DNA from: Diphasiastrum complanatum
Lineage: Eukaryota; Streptophyta; Lycopodiopsida; Lycopodiales; Lycopodiaceae
DNA: 64,000 bases
Direction of reading: 5' to 3'
NCBI GenBank assembly: GCA_029204225.1
Contig: CM055099.1
Location: 51,911,298-51,975,297, forward strand
Positions 49,738 through 64,000 of the stretch are shown piece after piece. Under the pieces are notes generated by a model. It was given only the letters and a program-made list of their open reading frames with translations. It did not search any database and was not told the origin of the DNA. Within the stretch, counting starts at the first letter, position 1. Every line of letters starts with the position of its first letter. The translations under genes and the position numbers were made by a program.

Positions 49738-49955
49738 TGAAGTTTTTCCATTCTAAAAATTATAAGATCCTGCTTTTATCAAAAATTTATAATCCCAAAG
49801 GCAATGAATTATATTCATAATTTATTAAAGAGAGAGGGAGCGGGGGGGCTGGTTAGGCGTGTGTCACATGGGTGGGTCACATATATGATATCCTTTGATG
49901 TTGTTGGGTTGGGTTGGGTGGTAAGCCCATCAACTCTAACAACTTTACTCGCTTG

Positions 49956-50770
49956 TCAAGAAAAATAATAAAAAGCTAGTCTGATCAAATACTGAAAAGT
50001 AAGAGATAAATTACCATCTAGAGCAATGGAAAACTCTAGAACCGCCTTGAACTGCTTCTTGAGGGTTCTTAACTGGCCTTCTGCTACCAAGAGCGCTTGC
50101 TCGTCTTCTTGGAGCGTGGCACATAGGGTTGCCAGCTCGGTATTCTTGGCGTGGAGCTCACCGTCATGAAGTTTTCGTTGATCTTGGTATGTCTGCAACA
50201 CGCAGCCAGAGTGGTCCTTATAATATTCGGCGCACTTCCTTTGCAACTTTTGAGTGGCCGGCGATTCATCTTTTGCCACAGCTACCATTTGATCTAGGGC
50301 AGTCTAGAAGGCCTGCACTTGCTGGTCTACTTGTTGGACTTTCAATTCTAGGGCCGCCTGTTGAGTCTTGGAATTGTCCTGGACCCGCTGCTTCTCTGTT
50401 TGCTCTTTTGGGATATTGCGTTCTAGTTGGCAGACATAATCCTTGAGCGATTTCTTTGAGGCTCGGAGAGATTCACGTTCTTGCTCCAGCGCTGTCTGTT
50501 TCAAGACGAGGTGCTGGTGGTCAGATTGATAAGTTTGTCGTGTTGTCTTTTCTTGAAGGGAGGGTGACTACAAGTTGCTGCTGTTGTTGAGCTGCTTGCT
50601 CTGCTTTCTTGAGCTGTTCGATCAATTGATGCACTAGCTCATGGAGGTTGACGAGGTTGATCTAGTCTGTTGGGACGCGGATGGTGAGGGTGAAGTGCAT
50701 GAGGAAGTAGATGGGCTGGAGGAGCGGCTGGGTCCAGTTTGTGCAGCAACATTTTGAGTGATTATGGCTC
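49956..50770 (-). pseudogene. Coiled-coil protein remnant, family not recognised
   Basis: From the right: a Ser/Pro/Thr-rich segment (about 50750-50640), a Gln-rich helix ('LIEQLKKAEQAAQQQQQL'), then a long charged helical region ('LEQERESLRASKKSLKDYVC', 'ALELKVQQVDQQVQAF') broken by TAG at 50304-50306, then 'KNTELATLCATLQEDEQALL' and 'AEGQLRTLKKQFKAVLEF'. A splice-donor-like GGTAATT follows near 50015. Frames change near 50505 and 50640. Composition and heptad spacing indicate coiled coil; it could be a decayed gag-like or cellular gene. Confidence 0.4.
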
Positions 50771-50869
50771 GTCAACTAGACGGTGCAGTAGCGCCCAAAA
50801 GACAACGTTTCAGTGCCAGTGGTAGAAATTGGCACAACAATGTATTAGCTATGAGGGTGAGTTATATAC

Positions 50870-51035
50870 TGTAGGGCGCGAGTAAACAGACAGGCGAGTA
50901 ATACAGGACGCAAGTAATCAGACAAGCGAGTTATACACATGCAAGTAATACGGCGAATTATATACATGCGAGTAATAAACGCGAGTAAACGACGAGTAAT
51001 GGGCGAGTAATAAGCGCGAGTAATTAAGTGAAAAT
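50870..51035. repeat. Degenerate GCGAGTAAT array
   Basis: About ten 'gcgagtaat'/'gcaagtaat'/'gacgagtaa' variants spaced 9-22 bp. ACTCGC also occurs twice outside the array near 51045 and 51075, beside a TATATATA stretch. Confidence 0.7.
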
Positions 51036-51507
51036 GTGACAACTCGCTCTTATATATATAGGGGATTTATAACTCGCCTACTGCCATTTTTGGACAGTGG
51101 CCCAATCAATGCTAGGTCACTATTGTTTGCATTATGCACAATCCATTTTCTGATCGACTGCTAGATTTATGAGATTTTCTAATCAGAACATTCTGTTGTT
51201 AACTAAAAAAAATAGTTTTCGTTAAAAATGAGTCTAACCTGTGTTTTGACCGAAAATTCGCTCGACAGATTTGATCATGCATTGTAATGCAATAGAGGGC
51301 AACAATAACAATGATAGTGACTGCTCAAAATAGCAATATGGCTCGATGTTAACCGTTCGAAGTACCTCTGGGCATTTATACAAGGCAAAAGGGAGAGTAA
51401 CACCGTTTTAGTAATTTTGGAAAATTTTCTTGATTTTGGAACAAATTCAATATTCTCTTTCCTGTTTGGTTTGGTTGTTTTCTTTCTATTCATAACTCTT
51501 ATTCTTA

Positions 51508-51556
<49 letters not shown>

Positions 51557-52294
51557 TTTTTTTGTGCTCTTAATCCACTATCATCTACATCTACCCTTAG
51601 CCTCTCCCGTCCACCTCCCATTTTTTTTCTACTTGATGCTACCCTCCTCATAAATGTCTCTTCGTCATCCATGAATCCCCTTGACAATGCACCTCTTCCA
51701 CCCTCCACACCACTCCCTACTACAAATTTTCCCTCTTGTGAGCATACACACCCATCCACCCACCCACCAAATTATCTTTGCAATACATGTTCTTACTTTT
51801 TCTTTTTCTTTTTTATTTACAAAAAATCATATTTGATTATAATTGATTATGAGATTGTCAAGTATACAAAATATGTCTTTTGAAATTAGGTTTCGCTAAA
51901 TTAAATTGGTGATTGGTTTAGGTTTTAGAGTTTGTAATCACCTAATTATTTGAAATTAAACATTTTAAAAAAAATTACGACATAATATTTGTGTCACTTT
52001 AAAAACATTGCAAGATTTGTTTGTTCACTATCCCTTGTACTTGCAAAGACTAGAATAAATCGCAGACACATAATATTAAAATTGAAAAAACAATAACTTT
52101 ATTATTTTTTTACAAGAAAGAATGATTGCATTACAATGTTCTCATCGATGTTATATGTCAATTTGAGATCTTCTTTTTGCTTTCAAGCACACAATAATAT
52201 TTTATTTATTTACAAAGAGTAGAACAAATCATAGGCACATAATACTCAAATTAAGAAAATAATAATTCTATTCAAATTGAATACAAAACAATGA
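51036..52294. other. No gene recognised; (TA)n at about 51511-51555
   Basis: AT-rich with a (TA)n run. Two somewhat similar AT-rich stretches contain 'atcataggcacataat' or 'atcgcagacacataat' (near 52058 and 52229), a possible diverged duplication. Confidence 0.5.
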
Positions 52295-52702
52295 TCAAAT
52301 TACAATGTCATCATTGATGTTCTCTGCCAATGTAAGATTTTCTTTTGCTTTTAAGCACACACTTTTTGGTATTTTGATAGATATATTTATGCATCTTGAG
52401 GCTTCTTTCATTGTCCAACTCCAAACAATTGTGTTCAAGTGCTCCCATCGCTCGAGATCTCTTTTGTTGAAGCGCCAGTACTTATTCTAGCAATCATTAT
52501 ATACCTCAGCATTGGATGCACCTTTTCTTTGTGAGACAGGAGCCCAATATTGTACCTTCACTTTCATATGGTTTGTGGACGTCCTATTTTTATCAATGTC
52601 ACTCATGGCAGTTCCCAACCATATTGGGTAGATTGTATCACTTGGCCTCACACGAATAAAGTCATTTTTCTTTACATCAATTTCAGGGTTGAATACTTCC
52701 CT
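52295..52702 (-). pseudogene. Conserved-looking domain of unknown function, one in-frame stop
   Basis: A frame of about 135 codons reads 'FNPEIDVKKNDFIRVRPSD', 'YPIWLGTAMSDIDKN', 'VKVQYWAPVSQRKGASNAE' and 'RWEHLNTIVWSWTM', with one TAG after 'YNDC'. The Trp/Tyr-rich pattern looks like a real globular domain, resembling domains in plant transposon-associated proteins as I recall them. I cannot name the family. Confidence 0.4.
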
Positions 52703-53558
52703 TGGTTTATTGAGAGCTGGACCACAATAATGCCCACATCATGCGCTTCCAATCCCATCATATCTCTATCATCATCATGAACATGATTTTCTTCTTCCAT
52801 GAAGATTGAATTTCTAGGCCTAGACATGTGTCACACGTTGACTATGACTTTGTCCCCAATTCTACTCTGAGTTGCATACTTTTCTCTCGATCTACCATCT
52901 GCTGACAACATTTTTTCTCACAACGATCAATGGTTGCCACATGCTGAACAGCCTCTTCTATACATTTATTGGAGTGGCGAACATGAAAGTTGTCTTGAGG
53001 TTTCCTTATTATTATTCTATACTTCCTTTTACTAGCCACATGTTGAGTTAAGATATCTACCTGTGATTTCCACCGTCATCGCCATTGTTGTTTTCCACTT
53101 GAGCTTCACACTGAATGCAATCATTGTCATCAACACGAACATTCCTTTCTATGATTTTCAATGGAGTACCATCTTCAAAGGTGAGTTGTTTCATTGGCCA
53201 ACTAATCAAATTTACTTAAGTTCTAGCATAGAGATGATAGAATCTAATGTGGATGTTTATGATGTCTGGGATGATAAAGAGGCAATACTCATCAGTCTTG
53301 ATTGTGAGGATCTCCGTAAAAGACATTTATAGTCTTCCGTGTACTCTCATCAGTAACTTCGCCATCCCACATTTAATGCTTCAGATAAACACATGTTTGG
53401 AGTATAGTTGCAGTGAATTGCAACCATACATTTGACATGTCCAAATGAGAAATGGTCCAAACGTGTTTCAAACGCTTTGAAAAATCATGCAAACATTTGG
53501 AACATTTTCCAACAATCTTCTTAGGGTTTTCTGTATATAATTGACCAATAGCAATCAT
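52703..53558 (-). pseudogene. Possible continuation of the same degenerate gene
   Basis: Minus-strand fragments in changing frames: 'GKCSKCLHDFSKRLKHVWT' (53500), 'LTFEDGTPLKIIERNVRVDD' (near 53170) and 'RHSNKCIEEAVQHVATIDRC' (52970). They could be pieces of one transposon protein. No family assigned. Confidence 0.3.
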
Positions 53559-56295
53559 TCTATATCAAAGTCTTGATTTCAATGCATCTAGCCATTCAGA
53601 GCTTAGAGTAGATCACTAATACGAGGTAATTTAAACTGGATAATACACATAGCTAAAGTAAGCCTTGAAACTAGATATTCCCATTAACAATAAGATAATA
53701 CACCAAGGCATAAAAAATGAGCCTAATACTCATTTAGGGCCCCCAAAGACTAGCTTGATACTCATATAGGACCCAAAAACTAGATCGATACTTGTTCAGG
53801 GCCCAACATATGTCACGAGGCCCTCCTTTTGACAGTTATTGGGACCAACTTTTGAAAATGGGTCTTTTGAAAATTGTTTGGTTGCAAGAATGGCTGCAAG
53901 AAGTACAAGGAATGTAGGGCCAATGATATCAGTCTTGTAAAACGACTACTCAAAGGTTGCTTACCAGAAAAATAGAAGAGATGCTAGATTATTTAGCTAC
54001 CAAGTGAATCCTCATTGGGAATAGTGAGGAAGAAAAATCTTCTAGTGCATATGATGTAGAGAAAACAAAAGTGTCATAGTGGATAAGTAGAATATAGAAG
54101 AATGGTTCAAGAAAAAATGTTTCAAGACGATATACAATTGAAGTTACCATATGAAGAAGAATAGAAGCAAGAAAAAGCTTAAGAAGAGGAGGACACAAAA
54201 AAATCTGTATGGTAGTAGATATTTCTTCATATCTACTCATAATCGCAGATGCACGGTGTTCCAGAATGCTAGTTTCGAAACAATTCTGAGATTCAGCGAC
54301 TTTTCGAATCGGAACGCTGCAAAAAAAAAAAATTGGATTTTTTTTTACTGTGTTGGGGGGGGTGGGCAAAAACAGCATGTGGGGACGTAAAATAAACTTC
54401 AAATTCGTTGCAAAGCATAGTAATGACTAACTCCTGACTTGTCGACAATACTAATTGAGAATGGATAACGGAGTCTGAGTAACTATAGGACTAAGTTTTA
54501 CTACCAAGGGTACATTGCACTTTCAAGTAAGTAGAAATGGCTCAATAATGGGAATACTTAGATATGGGACCCAAGTCAAACTATCAGTGACTACATATGG
54601 TACAAGACGTACATGTATGTCCGTCAAACTTTGGTACAATCATCAAAGAAATCCACTTTGACATATTAGATCTCAATATTTGGCACATGTACAAGTGAAT
54701 GGGAGGTACAATTTTTATTTTAGACGTTGCAAGATTTGGAGGTAATTATAAATAGTCAATAAGATTTTTGTACACCATCATTGGATGTGAATTTCGGTAA
54801 TTTGGTTGTACTTTTTACAACTGGATAGGGTGATGACTTATATTTGAGCAAGATCTAGTTTATTGAGTTGGCAATTAAAAGAATCCGCTGAGTTAAAACA
54901 ATTGTTAATCAAAAGAACAACTTGCTTTAGTAATGACAATCCCTTAAAAATTATTGATGACTAAACTAGGAACAAACTTTCTCGTTGGGTGTAGTAGCAC
55001 TACTTTGGTGGGTTGTCTCTTTGCAACTGTGAGACCTTTGGAGACATGGAAATGTTAACGAAAGAATTTCAATTTTTTTGGGGAACGTCATTTTGGAGTT
55101 TTGGAACACTGCGTTTCGAAACATGGGGATTTGGAACGTCATTCTGGTGCTAGTTAGCTCATAATAGTACCTTGTTTTGAGATGGGGCCCAAAATTTCCA
55201 AGAAAATTGAAGAAAACGCGTTCCGCAATTAGTATGTTTTGGGTTTCCAAACATAGATGTAAGGTAGGAAACGAGGTATGTTAGTGTCTGATTCTCCTTT
55301 GATGTCTCCTCATGTTAGTGTTTTTTATGGAGCATTTCTCTATTCAATACACACAATTTTAAGAAACTTTTTAGGCTACTATACATGGATACCAACCTTA
55401 ATGGCAATCATGTCAATCTGACTTTTGCCATCTGTTAAACACATTCTTGAGAAAGAACCTAAGTGGACCTAATACCAACAAGAGAATAGAATTTTGAACC
55501 TGCTGCAGTTAGTTTTCTTGCTAATTTTATCAACAGTATAGGACTTTTTCAAACCTTTATATCTAACTCAGAAATCTCAACCTGTATGTTTTTCTACATG
55601 TTTAGCCAGTTCAAAGCAAGCTCTGTGCAAACTTTAATTGTGGTTGTTACACATCCAACCTACTGAACTAAAGATTCCAGGTCTGATGATAAAGTTCAAA
55701 AATCCGAAAAAGGAGCTTTTCTACAGTTCTAATATCAAGTGATGAACTTCCATTCAAGATCATGGTATCTTTAAATCTAACTTCTTTTCAATCGAATTTT
55801 TTTCAGGATGCTTTTAAGATCCCAACCCAGTCCTAAAAAATATTTTCTATCTCAAGGAAAAATCTCATCCCTATAGAAAACTCATGAAAATTGATCTGCC
55901 ATCTACGTAACCTGATGATCAAGCACACATCAGCTTTCAAGTCTCCTATTCACATATGTGACTATTATAATCTACATGTTTACAAGCAATAGCCAAATAA
56001 ATTTGTTTGTTTTTTTTTTCTATGCATGTAGGGTATGCAGGTCACTTTTTGGCTATTCGACGGTATTTTCCATGCTCGCATGATCACTTACATGTTGGGT
56101 ACTTGGGCCAAGGTCATTTCTATCAGTCAATCCTTTTTCTTGTAGCCAATTTTCCATGGAACAAAGTGCTAATCAAAAGACCATACTTGATTCTTATAAT
56201 GCTCTCAGCTAGAGCATAAGTTATAATATTTCAATAACAATATCAGAAGACTTACTAGTAGTATTAAGATCTGTATCAAAAAATTTGAAAATTTT
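53559..56295. other. No gene recognised
   Basis: About 2.7 kb of AT-rich sequence. Near 54240-54330 and 55060-55250 there are stretches rich in 'ggaac' and 'tttcgaa', without clear structure. Confidence 0.45.
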
Positions 56296-56511
56296 ATGTC
56301 CAAAGCCTTAGCTACGGTTGATTGTCTTCAGTTTGATGTCTCATCAGCTGAGCAATCGCCAAAGCGAAGGCCTACCGAAGATACATACTCTAATGAAGAT
56401 GATATCCCGATCAAAAGACTGGCAGAACCAACGAAGGAACCTAGCGACAGCCATCAAGACTCCGTATCACTTTTAATGATGAGCCTAGAGGCAGACATGT
56501 TTCGCCGTTGA
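56296..56511 (+). other. 71-codon open frame, possibly an exon
   Basis: Encodes a hydrophilic stretch with 'QSPKRRPTEDTYSNEDD' and ends 'LMMSLEADMFRR'. Composition is more protein-like than neighbouring frames. No family is recognised and no splice partners were found. Confidence 0.25.
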
Positions 56512-60059
<3,548 letters not shown>

Positions 60060-61033
60060 AATGATGGCAATGCGGACATTCGCAGTATGGATCAAACTTT
60101 TGTGCCTCCCTTTGAATCTTTGGTGACAAATTAACGACGAGTTTTTCAGAAGACTATTATGGAGCATCTTCACTCTTATTCCTTCGGTCAACTTATCGGA
60201 GATTCACCTTCTGATGCAGTTCGAGCTCGTCTTCTATCTTGTGCTGGTCCAGGTGCAGGGGCTTAGTTGGTTGCACGTCCAGTTCTTCCACTATTGAGAC
60301 TCAATAATGACTTGTTTATAACTGCCCTTTGAACCAGATTGGGACTTCCACATCTAATGTTAATTGGTATCTCTAAGTGTTCATGTGGGCATGTATTGGA
60401 TTCCTTGGGTACTCATCTTATGTGTTGTCCATCAGGTGGAGAACATATTGTTTCACATGATTCCATTCGTGATGCCCTGGCTGCTATTGCTCATGATAGT
60501 GGCTTTCATGTTGTTCGAGAACAGATACACATTTTACCAAGGCCTTCATCGCAATCTACGCGACGACGAGTTGACCTTGTTCTCTCGTGTGATGGAATTC
60601 GTACTCTGGGAGATGTTGTAATTGCTGATCCCTCTCGTCAGGACCTTCTTCGTCGTTCTTCCACCACGCAAGGGGCCGCTACATCTCAAGCAGCTCAAGA
60701 AAATGAACGAGATTATAATGATCGTGCACCCGGTGAAGATTTTGTCCCCTTTGCCTTGGAAACTTACGGTTGTCTTCACAAGAAATTTAAAAATTTTTTA
60801 TCTTTATGTGCGGAGCTTATGGTGAAACGCCAAGGACAAAGCATTACCTTACCTTCCATCATTATTTCTTTCTACCGCCAGCGTATTTCTATAGCAATAC
60901 AAAACGTTCACAGGCGATTTCAATTCTTCGACGAGCTCAGTTTGCAGGAGCGGCTGCTTCAAAGCTTCCTGCATTACCTATTACTGGACCTATTTTAGTT
61001 AGTGATTTACATCAGGCAGTTGGTTTTGAGTAA
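60060..61033 (+). pseudogene. C-terminal endonuclease-like region of a non-LTR retrotransposon
   Basis: Continuous plus-strand similarity: 'CAGPGAGA', 'LVARPVLPLLRLNNDLFITA', 'TRLGLPHLMLIG', a Cys/His cluster 'CSCGHVLDSLGTHLMCC', 'VSHDSIRDALAAIAHDSGFH', 'RRRVDLVLSCDG', 'LGDVVIADPSRQDLL' and 'FALETYGCLHKK'. I recognise this as the region after the RT domain in certain non-LTR elements of plants and protists; the Cys/His cluster followed by spaced acidic residues suggests a restriction-like endonuclease. It has TAG (in place of Trp) and TGA (in place of Arg) near 60266 and 60332, and a late frameshift near 60830. No RT lies upstream, consistent with truncation or decay. Confidence 0.65.
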
Positions 61034-61430
61034 TTAGTTAAATATTTAATTTCTGACTTACATCGGGCGGTTGGTTTTAAGTAATTAGCTTACTATTCTA
61101 AGTTTAACTTAGCTTTTATGTAGCTTAATTCATTTCTGCTGTTCTACGGTATTTTATTTTAAATACTTTAATCTTCTTGTTTGATCATGGGTTTTCCCAT
61201 CATTTTTAATAAAATGAAGGATAATCATATTTCATACAATAGCTTACCGCTCTTGTGGCTAAGTTAAAAACATTGTGTCATGAAGTCGGCTCGGATCATT
61301 CAATTTCGCATGCGAAATGCGAAAGGGGGTGTCCCAGAGCCGGTTACTAGCCTCTAGGCACGTTTGAGTTTCTTTGGAATAACGGACTCTTTGAGTGTCC
61401 GCGTTGACTGAAAATCTGGCCCTAAGCCAT
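61034..61430. other. 3' tail of the non-LTR fragment and spacer
   Basis: 'ttacatc(a/g)ggc(a/g)gttggtttt' followed by 'agtaattag' is duplicated at about 61008 and 61057. An AATAAA lies at 61208. Confidence 0.4.
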
Positions 61431-62372
61431 GTCTTGCCCACGTGGCACTCCTTCCACGTGGACGTTTCTCCAATTCTCTGTGTTTATGGGAGTCGCTTCA
61501 TCTGCTCCTTTTCTCTCTCTCTCTCTCTTCCATCGATCCCTCCATCTTGCGATCCATCGCTCTTTTTCCTCTTTCTTCTGCTCCCTTTTTTCGTTCGAAA
61601 TTCCTGTTCCCATCTCTTTCTTTCTGCTTTTATGACCTCCATTTTTATGCTTTTCCTTCAATTTATCACCATGACCTAATACATTTTCCGCTTTTGCATC
61701 AGTTTATCAAAAAAATTAATAGCTTGTCGGCCTTGCATTTATTTCTTGTTGCTTGGTGCTCATAGTGTGTGAATTCTGCAGTTTTTTGCCAGATTCTCGA
61801 TGTAAACTCTGAAAATTACATAAATATATGCATGTTCACATATCTAGTTTTCGATGGTCAGGTTTTTGGCCTTGTATCTGGATTGTGCAAAGGTTGAAGC
61901 AGACATACCAGGGTTTTGATTTATACATGCCAAGGCCATATTATTTGGTTATTTTTTGCCGCAAGTCAGCTTTTGAACTTTGACATTTTCAGTCTCTGTT
62001 GGCAATTTTAGATCAATTCTGCGAGAGAATCGGTTGAACGTTTACAGCAGCTAATTCTAACTGAATGCAACCGTTGAAGGTATGTCTCATATATTAACCG
62101 ATGTAGGGATCACTTGGAAAAGTCGGAAGCCTCTGTTATATAAGATGCGGCCTCCTGTTTCACAAATACGCCAGAGATTATCAAGTAACTGGCTAGGCTA
62201 TGCTTTATGGACGGGCACGGTTGTTAGTTTACTTGAGATGTTGTGGAGCGGCATGGTGGATAAGTGATCGAGTTGCCCGACATGTAGATATAATTGATTG
62301 AAGCAAAGCTATTTTGTACGTCTCGACATTGCTTAACCACCATTTGATATCAGTTGATGATAGCCACCTTAG
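61431..62372 (+). other. Probable leader region of the ethylene-receptor gene
   Basis: Pyrimidine-rich sequence (TCTCTC near 61511) is followed by AT-rich sequence. CCGTTGAAG|GTATGT at 62079/62080 is a good splice donor, and GATATCAG at 62345-62352 a possible acceptor just upstream of the ATG. Arabidopsis ETR1 also has a leader intron. No coding sequence is recognised here. Confidence 0.4.
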
Positions 62373-63831
62373 ATGGACTCGACGGGCTCGAATGGCTGGT
62401 CACATGACGATCACACACCCCTTTCGAAGTGGCAGCTCTCATCAGATATTCTCATCGCTTTTGCATATTTCTCCATACCGCTGGAGCTTGTCTACTTCAT
62501 TTACAGATCTCAGGTACATTAGCTACCCATCTTGTTGCCCTTACTCTCACTTCAATAATCCTTAGGGTTAGTGCATCACGTTCTAGTGCCTTGATGTCAA
62601 GGGTGCTGACGCATTTGCATTCAGAGAACCCTAATTGATACTCGTAACCTTACTTAACTGCTCAATTGTTCGATGATTGTCATTATCAATCTAGGGTTGA
62701 TATTACCCTTGCTTGTTGTCAAGGTAGATGACTATTGAGTCATAATTGTTTGCGAAGAAGGGTATGGCTCTGCCAAGAGAGTCTTTATTGTAAGGGTGGA
62801 GGCAGGCTAGAAGAAAGAAATTTATAAGAGTATGACAAGGTGAGAAATGCTAATCTACAATATAACCACCTATAGTAGTCTTTATAGTTTATACAGAGTT
62901 CATGCAAGGGTTTTGCTTACGAGTCAAGACTAATAAGGGGAACAATCTCCGCTCCTATGTGACTTGACTCATAAGGAAAACAATTTTTGCTCCTGCATGA
63001 TTCGTGAAGCAGAAGGTTCTGTCTTAAAGTATTGAATTAAAGAAACATGCAATATTTGGTTCGGAAAGTTTGATTGCTTGCATCTCTTTCGATGAAGTCA
63101 AGCAATGCTACCCTATCCTTTTTAGTGCATGTTTGGGAGATCAGACGCCTTAATAGATTGCTTCTCAGAGAAGACCCATTACACCCTAGTGTATCTCATA
63201 CCTTTGGATGCAAGTTCATCCAAGAGGGTTGACTCAATTGGTTAGCTTGACATCCAACGTTTCTTTGGTCTAAGGTTCGAGCCTACCCTTGGAAACCAAG
63301 AAGCATAACTCAAGACAACAAATATATCTCAACTAGGAATACATGAATCTCTTGGATTGGAAACTTTGCTTGAAGGCAATGCATGTATCTATGAGAGGAA
63401 AAAAGCTTTTGGTACGTAAGACTGAAAATACGTATCTAGAGTGTTACCTATCATGGGAGCATGTATCTCTCTATCCCTATCTCTGTCTCTGTCTCTCCCA
63501 TTTATGTATATATGATATATGAGAGAGAGAGAGAGAGAGAATCTCTAATCTACATTATCTGAAAGTTGGTCCTTACCAAATACCCAATTGTGTGTAGGTT
63601 TTTCCCTTCCGGTGGGTCATTGCTCAATTTGGCCTCTTCATCGTATTGTGTGGCACAACTCATTTGTTGACACTTTGGAACTACATATCTAATACTAAAT
63701 CATCTCATATATGTATGACTATTGCCAAAGTGACAACTGCAATAATATCATGTGGTACTGCTGTCGTTCTTTTACGAGTGATTCCTGAGCTATTGGATGT
63801 CAAAAAGCGAGAAGTGTTCCTTATTGCGAAG
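62373..63831 (+). CDS. Ethylene receptor (ETR1-type), first two coding exons, partial
   Basis: Membrane receptor of the two-component histidine-kinase family that binds ethylene through copper(I). Exon 62373-62513 (47 codons) and exon 63598-63831 (78 codons) join in phase 0, with donors GTACAT and GTTTGT and acceptor TGTAG. The three membrane helices are complete: about residues 24-44, 53-72 and 84-110. With Met at 62373 the key binding residues fall at the same numbers as in Arabidopsis ETR1: Asp25, Tyr32, Ile35, Pro36, Ile62, Cys65 and His69. This supports the start codon. The N-terminus has no cysteine, whereas ETR1 has Cys4 and Cys6. Helix 3 and 'IPELLDVKKREVFL' are nearer ETR1/ERS1 than ETR2/EIN4. 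GAF and kinase regions lie beyond the window. No disruption is seen. Confidence 0.85.
62514..63597 (+). other. Intron 1 (coding) of the ethylene-receptor gene
   Basis: 1084 bp, GTACAT...TGTAG. It holds the SINE-like copy at 63222-63303 and a (GA)n run at about 63521-63540. No exon is recognised inside it. Confidence 0.75.
63222..63303 (+). mobile_element. Short tRNA-derived retroposon (SINE-like), second copy
   Basis: Same family as 15954-16020. It is longer at the 5' end, with an A-box-like GGTTGACTCAATTGG (63228-63242), a B-box GGTTCGAGCC (63274-63283) and the shared end CCAAGAAG. No long target duplication is visible. Confidence 0.6.
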
Positions 63832-64000
63832 GTTTGTTGCTAAATCACTGTTTTTATGTTTCCATTCTATGCACCATGTCATGATTTCAAAGTACTACCC
63901 TTAGTACAAAGAACAAGACTCTTAAAGATATGAAAGTAAGTGTATGCCTTGTAAGTTCTTGTCCTTTCAAGAAGACACTATGAAAGTAAGTGTAAGGCAG
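63832..64000 (+). other. Start of the next receptor intron, to window edge
   Basis: Non-coding. 'atgaaagtaagtgta' occurs twice (near 63931 and 63980). Confidence 0.6.

Noticed and set aside
63222-63303. Functional tRNA gene
   Set aside because: A and B boxes are present, but no clear cloverleaf or acceptor stem forms, and a truncated copy exists elsewhere, so a SINE-like retroposon fits better.

Overview
The window is plant nuclear DNA: AT-rich, with long microsatellites, plant-style split genes and many decayed retroelements. I see three cellular protein genes. (1) A complete seven-exon SLC25 mitochondrial carrier gene on the minus strand (coding 15784 to 8691). (2) A two-exon gene for a small secreted protein of the plant S1 self-incompatibility-homologue family (36785 to 36210, minus), with a second, broken copy at 26267 to 25672. 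(3) The first two coding exons of an ethylene-receptor gene (62373 to 63831, plus), which runs off the right edge. An ethylene receptor together with an S1-like gene points to a seed plant, most likely a flowering plant; I cannot name the species.

Layout. 207 to about 7200: a chimeric LTR element that carries a Copia-type LTR, primer site and gag inside a Ty3/gypsy chromovirus. 8691-16720: the carrier gene, its 3.9 kb first intron (holding a 759-bp LTR) and its leader (holding a short tRNA-derived retroposon with 13-bp target duplications). 17100-23600: tandem repeats and an array reading internal end, LTR, primer site, gag. 23624-31788 and 34316-39793: two same-orientation copies of one segment about 10.5 kb apart, each with an S1-like gene, a 0.63-kb LTR and Copia fragments. 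39800-45530: simple repeats, two degenerate AT-rich minisatellites and an LTR whose primer site is in a tandem 45-bp triplication. 45930-46930: a Helitron Rep fragment with an inverted piece at a palindrome. 49950-53500: degenerate coding remnants of uncertain family. 60060-61033: the C-terminal end of a non-LTR retrotransposon. 61430-63831: leader and first exons of the ethylene receptor.

The cellular genes do not form a pathway; they are separate genes among transposon debris. The points most worth following are the Copia-gag/gypsy-pol chimera, the ethylene receptor that keeps its copper and ethylene-binding residues at Arabidopsis ETR1 positions but lacks the Cys4/Cys6 pair, the Helitron inversion, and the short tRNA-derived retroposon pair. 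Domain calls come from reading the translations by eye, with no database search.
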